Assembly: GCF_004571195.1 (NCBI RefSeq)
Contig: NZ_CP038271.1
Coordinates: 1,621,001-1,685,000 of the forward strand
Origin: Legionella geestiana
GTDB taxonomy: Bacteria; Pseudomonadota; Gammaproteobacteria; Legionellales; Legionellaceae
Direction: 5' to 3'
DNA: 64,000 nucleotides
Made by a program: the position numbers and the translations under genes. A model generated the notes under the pieces. That model was not told the DNA's origin and ran no database searches. It worked only from the letters and a program-made list of their open reading frames with translations. This document shows, piece after piece, positions 54,108 to 63,073 of this stretch. Numbering within the stretch: the first letter of the stretch is position 1; every line of letters starts with the position of its first letter.

Positions 54108-56561
54108 ATGATGCTGACACTCGGAATGTTTCTTATCTGGTTTATCTTTACCGTTGCCGTTCTTGCGAATCAGTGGGGGAAGCATGTCTGGACCGCAGGT
54201 TCTATTCTCTGGCTGCTGGCACTGGCTTTTATTGCTAAAACCTCTACGTTTACCGATATGCTGTTCTGGGGTGGCATTGTCATTACTATCGCTGTCCTCT
54301 ATGTAGAACCGCTGCGCATGTGGATTGCCGACCGCCTGTTTCAGCACGCACGAAAATCCGTTCCTAAACTCTCGAGCACGGAAGAAGAAGCCCTCAACGC
54401 GGGGGATACCTGGCTTGAGCAGGATATATTTACCGCCAGCCTCGACTGGGAGCGTCTGCAAAAGGTGCGCACAACACTCACGGAGGAAGAGCAGGCCTTT
54501 CTGGATAACGAAACCAATACGCTTTGCGCCATGGTGGATGAGTGGTCGGTCCGACAGTCCCATGACCTGCCGGAGGATGTCTGGCAATACATGAAGGAAA
54601 AACGTTTTTTTGGCATGGTTATTCCGAAGGAATACGGCGGCCTTGGATTTTCGGCACGCGCGCACTCTGAGGTGGTGATGAAGCTTGCTACCCGTTCTGG
54701 CGCGGCGGCGGTCACTGTCATGGTGCCAAACTCTCTGGGGCCAGGTGAACTCTTGTGCTATTACGGTACGGAAGAACAAAAACAGCGCTGGTTGCCGCGC
54801 CTTGCCAGCGGCGAAGAGATTCCCTGCTTTGCACTTACTGAACCAACAGCCGGCAGTGATGCCACGTCTATTCAGTCTAAAGCCATTGTGATGGCGCGCG
54901 AGGTGAATGGCGAGCGGGTACTGGGGCTCTCGGTTACGCTTGAAAAACGCTGGATAACTCTGGCACCTGTAGCAACGCTTGTCGGTCTTGCGGTTCAACT
55001 TCATGACCCTGACAAACTGCTAGAAGGTGTGGGATGTGAGGGTATTACCTGTCTATTAATTCCCCGCGACACCAAAGGTCTTGAAATTGGCAACCGCCAT
55101 TTGCCGGCCGACCAGCCCTTCATGAACGGAACCCTGCGCGGGAAAGACCTCTGGGTTCCCATCGACAGTATTATCGGCGGGCAGAAAAACGCGGGCCTCG
55201 GCTGGAAAATGCTGGTAGAGTGCCTTTCTATCGGTCGTTCGATTTCGCTGCCGGCTCTTGGAGCGGGTACCTCAACCGTATCGTATCTCGCCACCAGCGC
55301 GTTTGCGCGCATCCGTCGTCAGTTCGGGGTTGAGATTGGCCAATTTGAGGGCGTGGCAGAGAAACTCGCTGAAATTGGCGGCCTTAATTATCTCATCAAC
55401 GCGACCCGGCTCCTGACCGTTGCGGCCGTTAACGAACACAAAAAACCCTCGGTAGCTTCGGCTATTGCAAAGTATTTTAATACCGAGTTTGCGCGTATTG
55501 TTATCAATAATGCCATGGATATTCATGGCGGGCGCGCTGTAGTGGTCGGGCCCCGCAACTATACGACTGGCCTTTATCAGAGCATTCCCATTTCCATTAC
55601 TGTTGAAGGCGCCAACATCATGTCGCGCAACCTGCTCATTTTTGGTCAGGGCTCGATGGCGTGTCATCCGTTTATCCGCGATGAGTTTTATGCCATTGCA
55701 CGCGATGATAAGGCCGCATTTCGCAAGGCCATCTGGGGACACATCAGCTACTTCATGACAAATTTCGGCAAAACAGTCACATCTGCCTTTACAGGTGGTG
55801 GCTTTATCAAAGTTCCTGCGGGACCTTTCAGCAGCGCATACTCGAACCTGTCCCGTTTGTCAGAAGCCTTCGCGTGGATTGCTGATCTTGCATTGATTGT
55901 GCTGGGCGGTGATTTGAAGCGGCGTGAACGCCTTTCCGCCCGCCTTGCGGATGCCATGTCTTACCTGTACATGGCAATGGCGGTCATTCGGGTTGCTGAA
56001 GAACACAATGCCGATGCTGAAGAATCACTGCATGCGCATTGGGCGCTGCAATATTGCTTCCACCATGCTGAAAAGGCCATGCTTGCGTTCTGCCGGGAAT
56101 TTCCGGTTCGCCCGCTTGGAATATTGGCGCGTTTTATCGCGTTTCCCTATGGACAGCGCATGCGCGTTCCCGGCGACAGGCTTGAGGCAAAACTTGCAAA
56201 AGCCATGATGGGCAATAACAGCTATCGTAACCGCCTCATAAAGGACGCCTATTTGTCTGGCAATCCCGAACAGCCCCTCGACAGAATGGAACATGCGCTC
56301 CAGCAGATTATCCGTAATGCAGGGCTTTATGAGAGGGTTCCTGAAATGCGCCGCGTGGGCGCGTGGGATGTCAAGGCGTTTCTTAACACGAAAGTGGCCG
56401 ATGGTAAACTTTCCGCCGCCGAGGCAAAAGCGCTGCTTGACGTTGAAAAAGCGCGCTGGGATGCCATTCTTGTTGATGAGTTTACGCCGGCTTCGATGAA
56501 GAAAATGCACTTCCAGTCCTGTGTTGGTAAATACCCATCGCCGTTTGATGACAAGGCGTAA
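54108..56561 (+). CDS. fadE: Acyl-CoA dehydrogenase FadE
   Basis: 817-residue membrane-associated FAD enzyme for the first step of fatty-acid beta-oxidation. Three hydrophobic segments occupy residues 1-70; the acyl-CoA dehydrogenase core (about 110-520) has ALTEPTAGSDA (FAD/substrate) and QFEGVAEKLAEIGG; a FadE-specific C-terminal domain follows. Length matches E. coli FadE (814). It is monocistronic here, after an AGGGAGAACAGGG site. A promoter could not be fixed with confidence. Confidence 0.95.
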   Translation: MMLTLGMFLIWFIFTVAVLANQWGKHVWTAGSILWLLALAFIAKTSTFTDMLFWGGIVITIAVLYVEPLRMWIADRLFQHARKSVPKLSSTEEEALNAGDTWLEQDIFTASLDWERLQKVRTTLTEEEQAFLDNETNTLCAMVDEWSVRQSHDLPEDVWQYMKEKRFFGMVIPKEYGGLGFSARAHSEVVMKLATRSGAAAVTVMVPNSLGPGELLCYYGTEEQKQRWLPRLASGEEIPCFALTEPTAGSDATSIQSKAIVMAREVNGERVLGLSVTLEKRWITLAPVATLVGLAVQLHDPDKLLEGVGCEGITCLLIPRDTKGLEIGNRHLPADQPFMNGTLRGKDLWVPIDSIIGGQKNAGLGWKMLVECLSIGRSISLPALGAGTSTVSYLATSAFARIRRQFGVEIGQFEGVAEKLAEIGGLNYLINATRLLTVAAVNEHKKPSVASAIAKYFNTEFARIVINNAMDIHGGRAVVVGPRNYTTGLYQSIPISITVEGANIMSRNLLIFGQGSMACHPFIRDEFYAIARDDKAAFRKAIWGHISYFMTNFGKTVTSAFTGGGFIKVPAGPFSSAYSNLSRLSEAFAWIADLALIVLGGDLKRRERLSARLADAMSYLYMAMAVIRVAEEHNADAEESLHAHWALQYCFHHAEKAMLAFCREFPVRPLGILARFIAFPYGQRMRVPGDRLEAKLAKAMMGNNSYRNRLIKDAYLSGNPEQPLDRMEHALQQIIRNAGLYERVPEMRRVGAWDVKAFLNTKVADGKLSAAEAKALLDVEKARWDAILVDEFTPASMKKMHFQSCVGKYPSPFDDKA

Positions 56562-56605
56562 GTCATAGACTAGACTTCCCTCGCGGCATCGCTGCGGGGG
56601 GCTTG

Positions 56606-56623
56606 AGAGGATTTACATCCTCT
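56606..56623 (+). terminator. Weak hairpin after fadE
   Basis: AGAGGAT (56606-56612) / ATCCTCT (56617-56623) with loop TTAC and only TTAACGTTT after it. Possible fadE transcript end. Confidence 0.45.
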
Positions 56624-56667
56624 TAACGTTTAGGCGCCTGAAGAAGCCTCCATCTTGAAAAATTCTC

Positions 56668-56676
56668 TGGTATGAT
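56668..56676 (+). promoter_or_regulatory. Extended -10 promoter for the 237-residue orphan
   Basis: TGGTATGAT, an extended -10 (TGN plus TATGAT), 34 bases before the ATG at 56710. No good -35 lies 17 bases upstream. Confidence 0.4.
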
Positions 56677-56709
56677 TAAAACAGCGGATAACTGATTCGG
56701 AGTGTTACC

Positions 56710-57423
56710 ATGGCTCTACCCATAACCCATCGTGGCAGCGGTATTGTGCGACCGCCGCTTACTTCTGAAGTGGTGGGAATGAAGCTGCCTCAGACGGCTT
56801 CCAGTCCTGAAGCCGCACAATATGCGGTTGTCCGTTTGCAGGAAGAACTGACCCTGCGTCGTTTTGACAAAGAATACATCAGTAACATGGTTAATAAATT
56901 TAATAACTGGGCAGGTCAGGTAACGCAGTTTAGCGAATCACCTGAATCGGCCATGAACCTGCGCGCCACTCAGGCCTGCAGCGAACTTGACCCCGGTGCC
57001 GGTTATCAGGCGCATTTTGCCGTCAGTAACGAGGGAGAGTATCAGCGTGTCTGGTTGTCGCAGACAGGAGACGTCTTACCGGAGAACGTAATTGCGGCAC
57101 TCGATAAGCAGGTGGATGCTTCCATGGCATCCCGTGGCATGACCCTTCGGGACGGACGCTTTATAGAAGTGGGCGCTGAGGGTAATGAACGACGCGTTAA
57201 TCCAGATAAGGCGCGCGATATCCTGCAAAACCGGGTTAAGCGCGATCTTGAGCAGCGCGGTGTAAGCCTTGGCCGTGTGTATCTGCATGATTATCAGCAG
57301 CCCGCACAGAAAGCGGCGGCCGCACCAAAAGTTGCTGTCGACAGCGCAAAACCCTCTGTTAATGCCACACCAGAACCGGCACCAGAACAAAACGTGCGCC
57401 CCAACCAGTCGCAGTCCATGTAA
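56710..57423 (+). CDS. Unrecognised 237-residue protein
   Basis: No family recognised. No signal peptide or membrane span. Middle region (about 95-190) is mixed alpha/beta with SNEGEYQRVWLSQTGDVLPENV; the tail is Pro/Ala/Gln-rich (QQPAQKAAAAPKVAVDSAK to QSQSM). Base composition resembles neighbours, so recent transfer is not indicated. It stands alone between fadE and murU (opposite strand). The polar C-terminus and Dot/Icm background make effector function possible but unsupported. Confidence 0.5.
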   Translation: MALPITHRGSGIVRPPLTSEVVGMKLPQTASSPEAAQYAVVRLQEELTLRRFDKEYISNMVNKFNNWAGQVTQFSESPESAMNLRATQACSELDPGAGYQAHFAVSNEGEYQRVWLSQTGDVLPENVIAALDKQVDASMASRGMTLRDGRFIEVGAEGNERRVNPDKARDILQNRVKRDLEQRGVSLGRVYLHDYQQPAQKAAAAPKVAVDSAKPSVNATPEPAPEQNVRPNQSQSM

Positions 57424-57435
57424 GTTACTGGCTCC

Positions 57436-58095
57436 TCACACCAGAACCTGCGCCTCCATGAGGCGCTGCGTGGTGCCAATATCGGTCCATATGCCTCTGT
57501 GAATCATTCCAAATGCCAGTCCTTGTTCTGCGAGTTCCCGCCAAAGCGGTGCAATACGATACCGTCCTGGCTTTAATGCCTCAAGTACACTCGGGTGGTA
57601 GCAGGTGATGCCCGCTGCCGTGAAGCGCCGTTCCCGGTTGCTTACGCGTCCATCCTTAAGGAGGCCGAAATCCCCGTCAGCGTTATGAAGGGGATTGTCA
57701 ACGAGCACAAGTTTTACCAGCGCATCTTCAGATAATGTCAGCGTTTCAAAAGGGAAATCTGTAAAAATATCGGCATTAACCGTTATAAAAGGCGCGCTTC
57801 CCAGTAAATGGCGTGCGTTATAAATCCCGCCACCCGTTTCAAGTCCGCCCGGGGGTTCGGGCGCATAGTCAATCTCTACGCCAAAACGCTGCCCATTTCC
57901 AAGACAGGCACGAATCTGTCCGCCGAGCCACGCATGGTTAACGACAAGATGCGAAAATCCCGCAAGGCGCAGGCGTTCAACATGCCAGACAATTAACGGT
58001 TTGCCCCCAACTTCGCACAAGGCCTTGGGCAGGTGGTTTGTCAGAGGCTTCAGACGCTCGCCGCGTCCGGCAGCAAGCAGCATGGCAGTCTTCAT
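57436..58095 (-). CDS. murU: N-acetylmuramate-1-phosphate uridylyltransferase MurU
   Basis: 219-residue nucleotidyltransferase making UDP-MurNAc in the peptidoglycan recycling route that bypasses de novo synthesis (and fosfomycin). LAAGRGERLKPLTNHLPKAL (nucleotide loop), GLETGGGI and NADIFTDF (metal Asp) are present. Overlaps amgK by four bases; the amgK-murU pair next to lptD is the arrangement known from Pseudomonas. Confidence 0.9.
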   Translation of the reverse strand: MKTAMLLAAGRGERLKPLTNHLPKALCEVGGKPLIVWHVERLRLAGFSHLVVNHAWLGGQIRACLGNGQRFGVEIDYAPEPPGGLETGGGIYNARHLLGSAPFITVNADIFTDFPFETLTLSEDALVKLVLVDNPLHNADGDFGLLKDGRVSNRERRFTAAGITCYHPSVLEALKPGRYRIAPLWRELAEQGLAFGMIHRGIWTDIGTTQRLMEAQVLV

Positions 58096-59075
58096 GGCAG
58101 ATGAATCTCCGTTCGCATCCAGCGGTAAAAGTCTGAAAATTCGTCCATACCCTCAAGTGCGGCCAGCGTATAGTCAAGCACGAGCGGCAAGTCGCTGAGA
58201 TAGCGCGGCTTGTTGTCACGCAGGCTGAGACGCGAAAAAATACCAAGCACTTTCAGATGGCGTTGCAGACCACAAAGCGCGAAGTCCTTCAGGAAAACTG
58301 ATTCTGATGTTTTCAGCGCCTCGGGAAGGCCTGCGTAATACGCCAAGGCTAAACTTTCCACCTGTTCCAAAGGCCACTGGATGTAGCAATCTTTGAGCAG
58401 CGACACGGCATCATACGTCCATGGGCCATAGACCATGTCCTGGAAGTCAATGACACCGAGTTCCGGCTGTGAGCTCTCCGTTGCCAGTACCATTAGATTG
58501 CGTGAATGATAGTCGCGGTGCGTCAACACGCGCGGCTGGCGGCTGACTGCGTTCGCGAGGGTTTGGAAGGTTTGCGTAATGAGCAGGTTTTCCTCGCTTG
58601 AAAGCGTGCGCTTTAGCAGTTTAGTGACAAACCAGTCGCGAAAGAGCGCAAGCTCCTGCAGCAACAAAGCGCTGTCAAAGACAGGAATTTCAAGCATCGA
58701 GGCGTTAATCGTCTGCAGGCGATGGAGAATATCAAAGGCCGCAGCGTACAGGGTGTCAACATTGGAAGCGTTCAGTACCGAGAGCATCAGGGTATCGCCG
58801 AAATCTTCCAGCAGTGCAAACCCCTGTTGGGTGTCGCTGGCATGGATGAGCGGCGCTCGAACGCCACCCTGATGCAGCAGGGCGGCAATCGACAGAAAAG
58901 GCATTAGCGCCTCACGTTGTGGCGGCGCGTCCATTGCCATGTAGCTACTTCCCCGACAGTTGACGCGGAAGTAGCGTCTGAAGCTCGCATCGCCTGTGAG
59001 CGGCGCAAACGTCAGGTCGTTCGTCGAGAGCGTCTCAATGAGCCATTGCCGTAGTGTGTCTTCACGGTTTTGCAT
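58092..59075 (-). CDS. amgK: N-acetylmuramate/N-acetylglucosamine kinase AmgK
   Basis: 327-residue aminoglycoside-phosphotransferase-fold kinase producing MurNAc-1-phosphate for MurU. Brenner motif LTHRDYHSRNLMVL (about 195) and DFG-like VIDFQDMVYGPWTYD. Divergent from lptD across 111 bases. Assignment rests on motifs plus the pairing with murU. Confidence 0.9.
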   Translation of the reverse strand: MQNREDTLRQWLIETLSTNDLTFAPLTGDASFRRYFRVNCRGSSYMAMDAPPQREALMPFLSIAALLHQGGVRAPLIHASDTQQGFALLEDFGDTLMLSVLNASNVDTLYAAAFDILHRLQTINASMLEIPVFDSALLLQELALFRDWFVTKLLKRTLSSEENLLITQTFQTLANAVSRQPRVLTHRDYHSRNLMVLATESSQPELGVIDFQDMVYGPWTYDAVSLLKDCYIQWPLEQVESLALAYYAGLPEALKTSESVFLKDFALCGLQRHLKVLGIFSRLSLRDNKPRYLSDLPLVLDYTLAALEGMDEFSDFYRWMRTEIHLP

Positions 59076-59186
59076 GATATACTTCCTGCCTTCTTCTGGC
59101 TTATGTGCTCAAGATGCATGCGTAAGCCGGGTGCGCGTTCCCCATAACGGAGACGCAGGGATTTGCGAAGATTATAGGGTGTTTCT

Positions 59187-61715
59187 GTGGCAGTGAACAA
59201 CTGGCGGTATTACACGCTGACAGGCAGCATGGTTCTGGTAGCGGGTTTGCTCATGGGAGCTGGCGGCTCCAATTCTGACAAAGAGACGGTTGAAGTCGTT
59301 AAGGCATGCGTGATTGCGCGCGATACCGAGCTGACAAAGCCTGTGCGCATGAGTGTGGCGCGTTGCCTTGGCTGGCAGAATGATGCCGCCCGGCAATCTC
59401 AGTCCTGTGCGGGTTCGTATACGCCGCTGGTCGTCAAGCCGCAACCGCCAGACACCATTGAAATCACGGCTGATGCGGTTTCTTTTCGTAACGAGGGCGC
59501 ATCAAAACTGACCGGTGCCGTAGAGGTGCACGAAAGTACCCGTATTGTCAGCGCCGATACCGCATGGCTCTATCGTGATGCGAAAACCCACGACATTAAC
59601 CGTGTTGTTCTTCTCGGCAACGTACGTTACCAGGAGCCGGGTCGGTTGATGATAGCGCGCCGCGCCACGTTGAATCCGCAGGACAAATCGGGCCGGGTTG
59701 AAGAGGTGCTCTACCGTTTTGACCCAACGCGCCCCGAGGAGGCTCTCCCGGCATGGGGGCGTGCCGCGTTCGTTGAGCGTTTTGCCAACAGTGACTATCG
59801 CATGCGGCGTGCTACCTGGACAACCTGCGCACCTGAAGACCGCTCATGGGCCATTGAGGCGGAAAACATTGATATTAACAATGCCAAATCTCAGGGGGTG
59901 GCCCGTAATGCGCGCCTGCGAGTCGGTGGAGTGCCGCTTCTTTATACGCCGTGGATGTCTTTTCCCACCACCAAAGAACGTAAAACCGGTTTTCTGATGC
60001 CAATGACCGGCTATTCAAACGTCAATGGATTTGACCTGACCCTGCCGCTCTATCTTAACCTCGCTCCTAATTATGATGCGACACTGTTTCCACATCTTTA
60101 TTCTGAGCGTGGCGTGATGATGGGGGGAAATTTCCGCTACCTTCTGCCGTCATCCACCGGTATCATCGGAGGGGATTTTTTACCCCGTGATAGAGCATTT
60201 GCACATTTTCTTGACATAAACCAGCCGAATTATCCAGAGCTTGATGGCCTGTCAACCAACCGCTGGTCATTTTTCCTCAATAATGAAACCCATTTTACCG
60301 ATAATCTGCGGATGCATCTGCAATATCAGGACGTATCAGACGACTATTACCTGCAGGATTTCAGCACAAACCTTTCCGTACTGACCGAGCGTCAGCTGCT
60401 GCGTCAGGGGGATGTCGCCTATACAACGGATCACTGGCTGCTGCGCGGGATGGTGCAAAGCTTCCAGACGCTGCAGCCTGTCAACCAGACGCCGGTCTCG
60501 CAAATTTACGAACGCCTGCCGGAGCTTCTGGCACTTGGTAACTACAGCGACCTTCCCATGAACCTGGTCTTTAACATCCGCGGACAGTTTGACCAGTTCC
60601 GCTGGCCGGATGAAGAGCAGTCTGTCAATCAGGGGCCACGCTATTATCTGAATCCGAGCCTTGCCCTGCCCCTGTCACGGCCGTGGGGCTACACCACGCC
60701 ATCAGTAGATGTGATTACCAACTATTATGAAGTTACAAAAAACGGCACCGTTCCCACGCAGCATTTTGACCGGTTTATCCCGCGCCTCAGTCTGGATAAT
60801 GGACTGTTTTTCGAGCGACCGAGCCAGCTTTTTGGTCAATCCTTCACGCAGACGCTGGAGCCACGTCTGTATTATCTGTATGTACCGTTCAGGAATCAGG
60901 CGGAAATTCCGGTGTACGATTCCGGCTACATGATTTTTACGACTCAACAGCTCTTTAGGGATAACCGTTTCTCAGGATTTGACCGGGTTGCCGATGCCAA
61001 CCAGCTTGCCTGGGGCGTGACCTCGCGCCTGCTTTCCGATGCATCAGGCCTTGAGAAGGCCAGTGTAGGCATTGGCCAGATTCGGTACTTCAGTACGCGC
61101 CGGGTGCAGCTTTGCCAGTCAAAGACCGGGGAATGCGAAGATAATCCACACATTCTTGGTTATACTTCGCCCTTTACCAGCACCTCGCCTTTTGCGACAA
61201 CGGGCATGCTTCGCCTGAATCCGGTTTTGAGTGTCAATGGCGGTTATGTCTGGGATACGGGTTTTAATACCACCAACAATGCAAGCTTCAACCTCCATTA
61301 TCAGACGGCTGATAACCGTCTGGTTAATCTTGGATATACCTTCCTTGTAAACGGTGATATCACCCAGGTCGCGAACAGTCCTATTGAAGACAACAACCTG
61401 AACCAGGCCAGTTTCTCCTGGGCGTGGCCGCTGACAGACCGCTGGAACAGTCTCGGCGCTTATGGCTACAACATCAGCAAGGGATATGACATGCTGACTT
61501 TTCTGGGGCTTGAGTATGATAACTGCTGCTGGGCGATGCGTTTAATGGGGGGGCGCACGTTCAGCAACCTGAACAGCGTCCAGCGGCCTCAGTACAATAA
61601 CCATGTATTCGTACAATTTCTGCTTAAGGGGCTGGGCTCGGTTTCCAGCAGTGATCCGGCGAGCGCTATCCGTACGTATATTACGGGTTATCGTGATAAA
61701 TTCCATAATGGATGA
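59187..61715 (+). CDS. lptD: LPS assembly outer-membrane protein LptD
   Basis: 842-residue beta-barrel that inserts LPS into the outer leaflet together with LptE. N-terminal signal-like segment (YYTLTGSMVLVAGLLMGA), periplasmic beta-jellyroll domain (OstA; about 90-230, IEITADAVSFRNEGASKL..) and a large C-terminal barrel. Cysteines in the periplasmic part (SCAG, TTCAPED) and near the C-terminus (DNCCWAM) could make the essential disulfides. GTG start at 59187; no stronger upstream start was found. Confidence 0.93.
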   Translation: MAVNNWRYYTLTGSMVLVAGLLMGAGGSNSDKETVEVVKACVIARDTELTKPVRMSVARCLGWQNDAARQSQSCAGSYTPLVVKPQPPDTIEITADAVSFRNEGASKLTGAVEVHESTRIVSADTAWLYRDAKTHDINRVVLLGNVRYQEPGRLMIARRATLNPQDKSGRVEEVLYRFDPTRPEEALPAWGRAAFVERFANSDYRMRRATWTTCAPEDRSWAIEAENIDINNAKSQGVARNARLRVGGVPLLYTPWMSFPTTKERKTGFLMPMTGYSNVNGFDLTLPLYLNLAPNYDATLFPHLYSERGVMMGGNFRYLLPSSTGIIGGDFLPRDRAFAHFLDINQPNYPELDGLSTNRWSFFLNNETHFTDNLRMHLQYQDVSDDYYLQDFSTNLSVLTERQLLRQGDVAYTTDHWLLRGMVQSFQTLQPVNQTPVSQIYERLPELLALGNYSDLPMNLVFNIRGQFDQFRWPDEEQSVNQGPRYYLNPSLALPLSRPWGYTTPSVDVITNYYEVTKNGTVPTQHFDRFIPRLSLDNGLFFERPSQLFGQSFTQTLEPRLYYLYVPFRNQAEIPVYDSGYMIFTTQQLFRDNRFSGFDRVADANQLAWGVTSRLLSDASGLEKASVGIGQIRYFSTRRVQLCQSKTGECEDNPHILGYTSPFTSTSPFATTGMLRLNPVLSVNGGYVWDTGFNTTNNASFNLHYQTADNRLVNLGYTFLVNGDITQVANSPIEDNNLNQASFSWAWPLTDRWNSLGAYGYNISKGYDMLTFLGLEYDNCCWAMRLMGGRTFSNLNSVQRPQYNNHVFVQFLLKGLGSVSSSDPASAIRTYITGYRDKFHNG

Positions 61716-61783
61716 TGCCGGCAGTTTACAATTAACCAGGTTGCTTGTATTTTGTGTACTAATACCTGAATGGGGGAAGATGC

Positions 61784-63073
61784 ATGTTTCGGCGATTGAA
61801 AAGTTGGACGGTTGTGTTGTCAGTATTTTGTGTGATGGCACAGGCGCAACCGCTTGACAGCGTGGTGGCGGTTGTCAACGATGCGGTGATAACGTCCAGC
61901 GAGCTGGATGCGCAGGTAGAAGCGACACGCAAACAGATTGAGGCGCGTCACATGCAGGTTCCGCCGCTCAATGTCCTTCGCAGGCAGGTGCTGCAACACC
62001 TTATCGATGTCGATTTACAGCTGCAGATTGCCAAACAGAACGGGTTAACCATCGACAATGCCGAGCTGAATGATACCATCAGCAAAATTGCTGAATCGAA
62101 TCATCTGAATATCACGCAACTGCGTGAGGCGCTGGCGTCACAGGGTATGGACTGGGCATCGTATCGCGAGAATATCCGCAAGGAAATCCTAATGAGTCGC
62201 CTGCAGCAAAAGGCGGTTGGCAAGGACATCAACATCACCAGCCAGCAGGTAGAGGATTATCTTCAGACCTCCTGGGAGCCGGACAGGTCAGACCAGCTTT
62301 TCAGGCTCCAGAATATAGTAATTCCATTGCCGGAAGAACCCACGCCGGCGCAGATAGAAAAGGCACGCAGGAAAGCGCTTGATTTAGTGGCGAAGCTCCG
62401 TAAAGGGGAAAATTTTGAGACACTTGCGATTGCTGAATCAAGTGGCGAATATGCGCTTGAAGGGGGCGACCTTGGTGAGAGGCATCTGACAGAGCTGCCC
62501 GAAGTGTTTGCGAAAGAAGTGGTACGGCTTAAAGTGGGGGAAGTCGCGGGGCCACTTCGCACCGGGAACGGTTTTCAACTGATAAAACTTGCCTCCACCA
62601 GTGGCAGACCGGAGAACCATCAGGTTACTAAAACGCATGTGCGGCACATTCTACTCAAACAGGATGCGCGCATGACCACCGAGGAAGCCCGCCGTCAGAT
62701 AAATAATCTCTACCAACAGCTTCAGTCCGGAAAAGATTTCGCAAAACTGGCTCAGCACTATTCTCTTGATGCAGCAAGTGCCGTGAAGGGCGGGGATTTA
62801 GGCTGGGTAACATCGGGTGAGATGGTGCCGGAATTTGAGAAAGTAATGGATAAACTTGCGCCAGGAAAAATCAGCAAACCGTTCAAAAGCCGTTTTGGCT
62901 GGCACCTTGCAGAGGTTCTGGAGCGCAAGATTGAAGATGATACGGCAAATTTCAAACGTCAGCAGGTGCGACAACTGCTGCATCAGCGTAAATTTAACGA
63001 AGCCGTGCAAAACTGGCAACAACATTTGCGTGCCGATGCGTATGTCAAAATTCTCGATAAGGCACTGGCATGA
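61784..63073 (+). CDS. surA: Periplasmic chaperone/peptidyl-prolyl isomerase SurA
   Basis: 429 residues; folds outer-membrane proteins, including LptD encoded just upstream. Signal peptide (to MAQAQ), N-domain (DSVVAVVNDAVITSSELDAQ), two PpiC-type rotamase domains (about 165-265 and 280-380; second starts HVRHILLK) and a short C-terminal helix. ATG 61784 follows a GGGGGAAGA site. It overlaps pdxA by four bases. Confidence 0.95.
   Translation: MFRRLKSWTVVLSVFCVMAQAQPLDSVVAVVNDAVITSSELDAQVEATRKQIEARHMQVPPLNVLRRQVLQHLIDVDLQLQIAKQNGLTIDNAELNDTISKIAESNHLNITQLREALASQGMDWASYRENIRKEILMSRLQQKAVGKDINITSQQVEDYLQTSWEPDRSDQLFRLQNIVIPLPEEPTPAQIEKARRKALDLVAKLRKGENFETLAIAESSGEYALEGGDLGERHLTELPEVFAKEVVRLKVGEVAGPLRTGNGFQLIKLASTSGRPENHQVTKTHVRHILLKQDARMTTEEARRQINNLYQQLQSGKDFAKLAQHYSLDAASAVKGGDLGWVTSGEMVPEFEKVMDKLAPGKISKPFKSRFGWHLAEVLERKIEDDTANFKRQQVRQLLHQRKFNEAVQNWQQHLRADAYVKILDKALA

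Noticed and set aside
54054..55004. 316-codon frame antisense to fadE
   Set aside because: Entirely opposite the conserved FadE N-terminal half; no family features.
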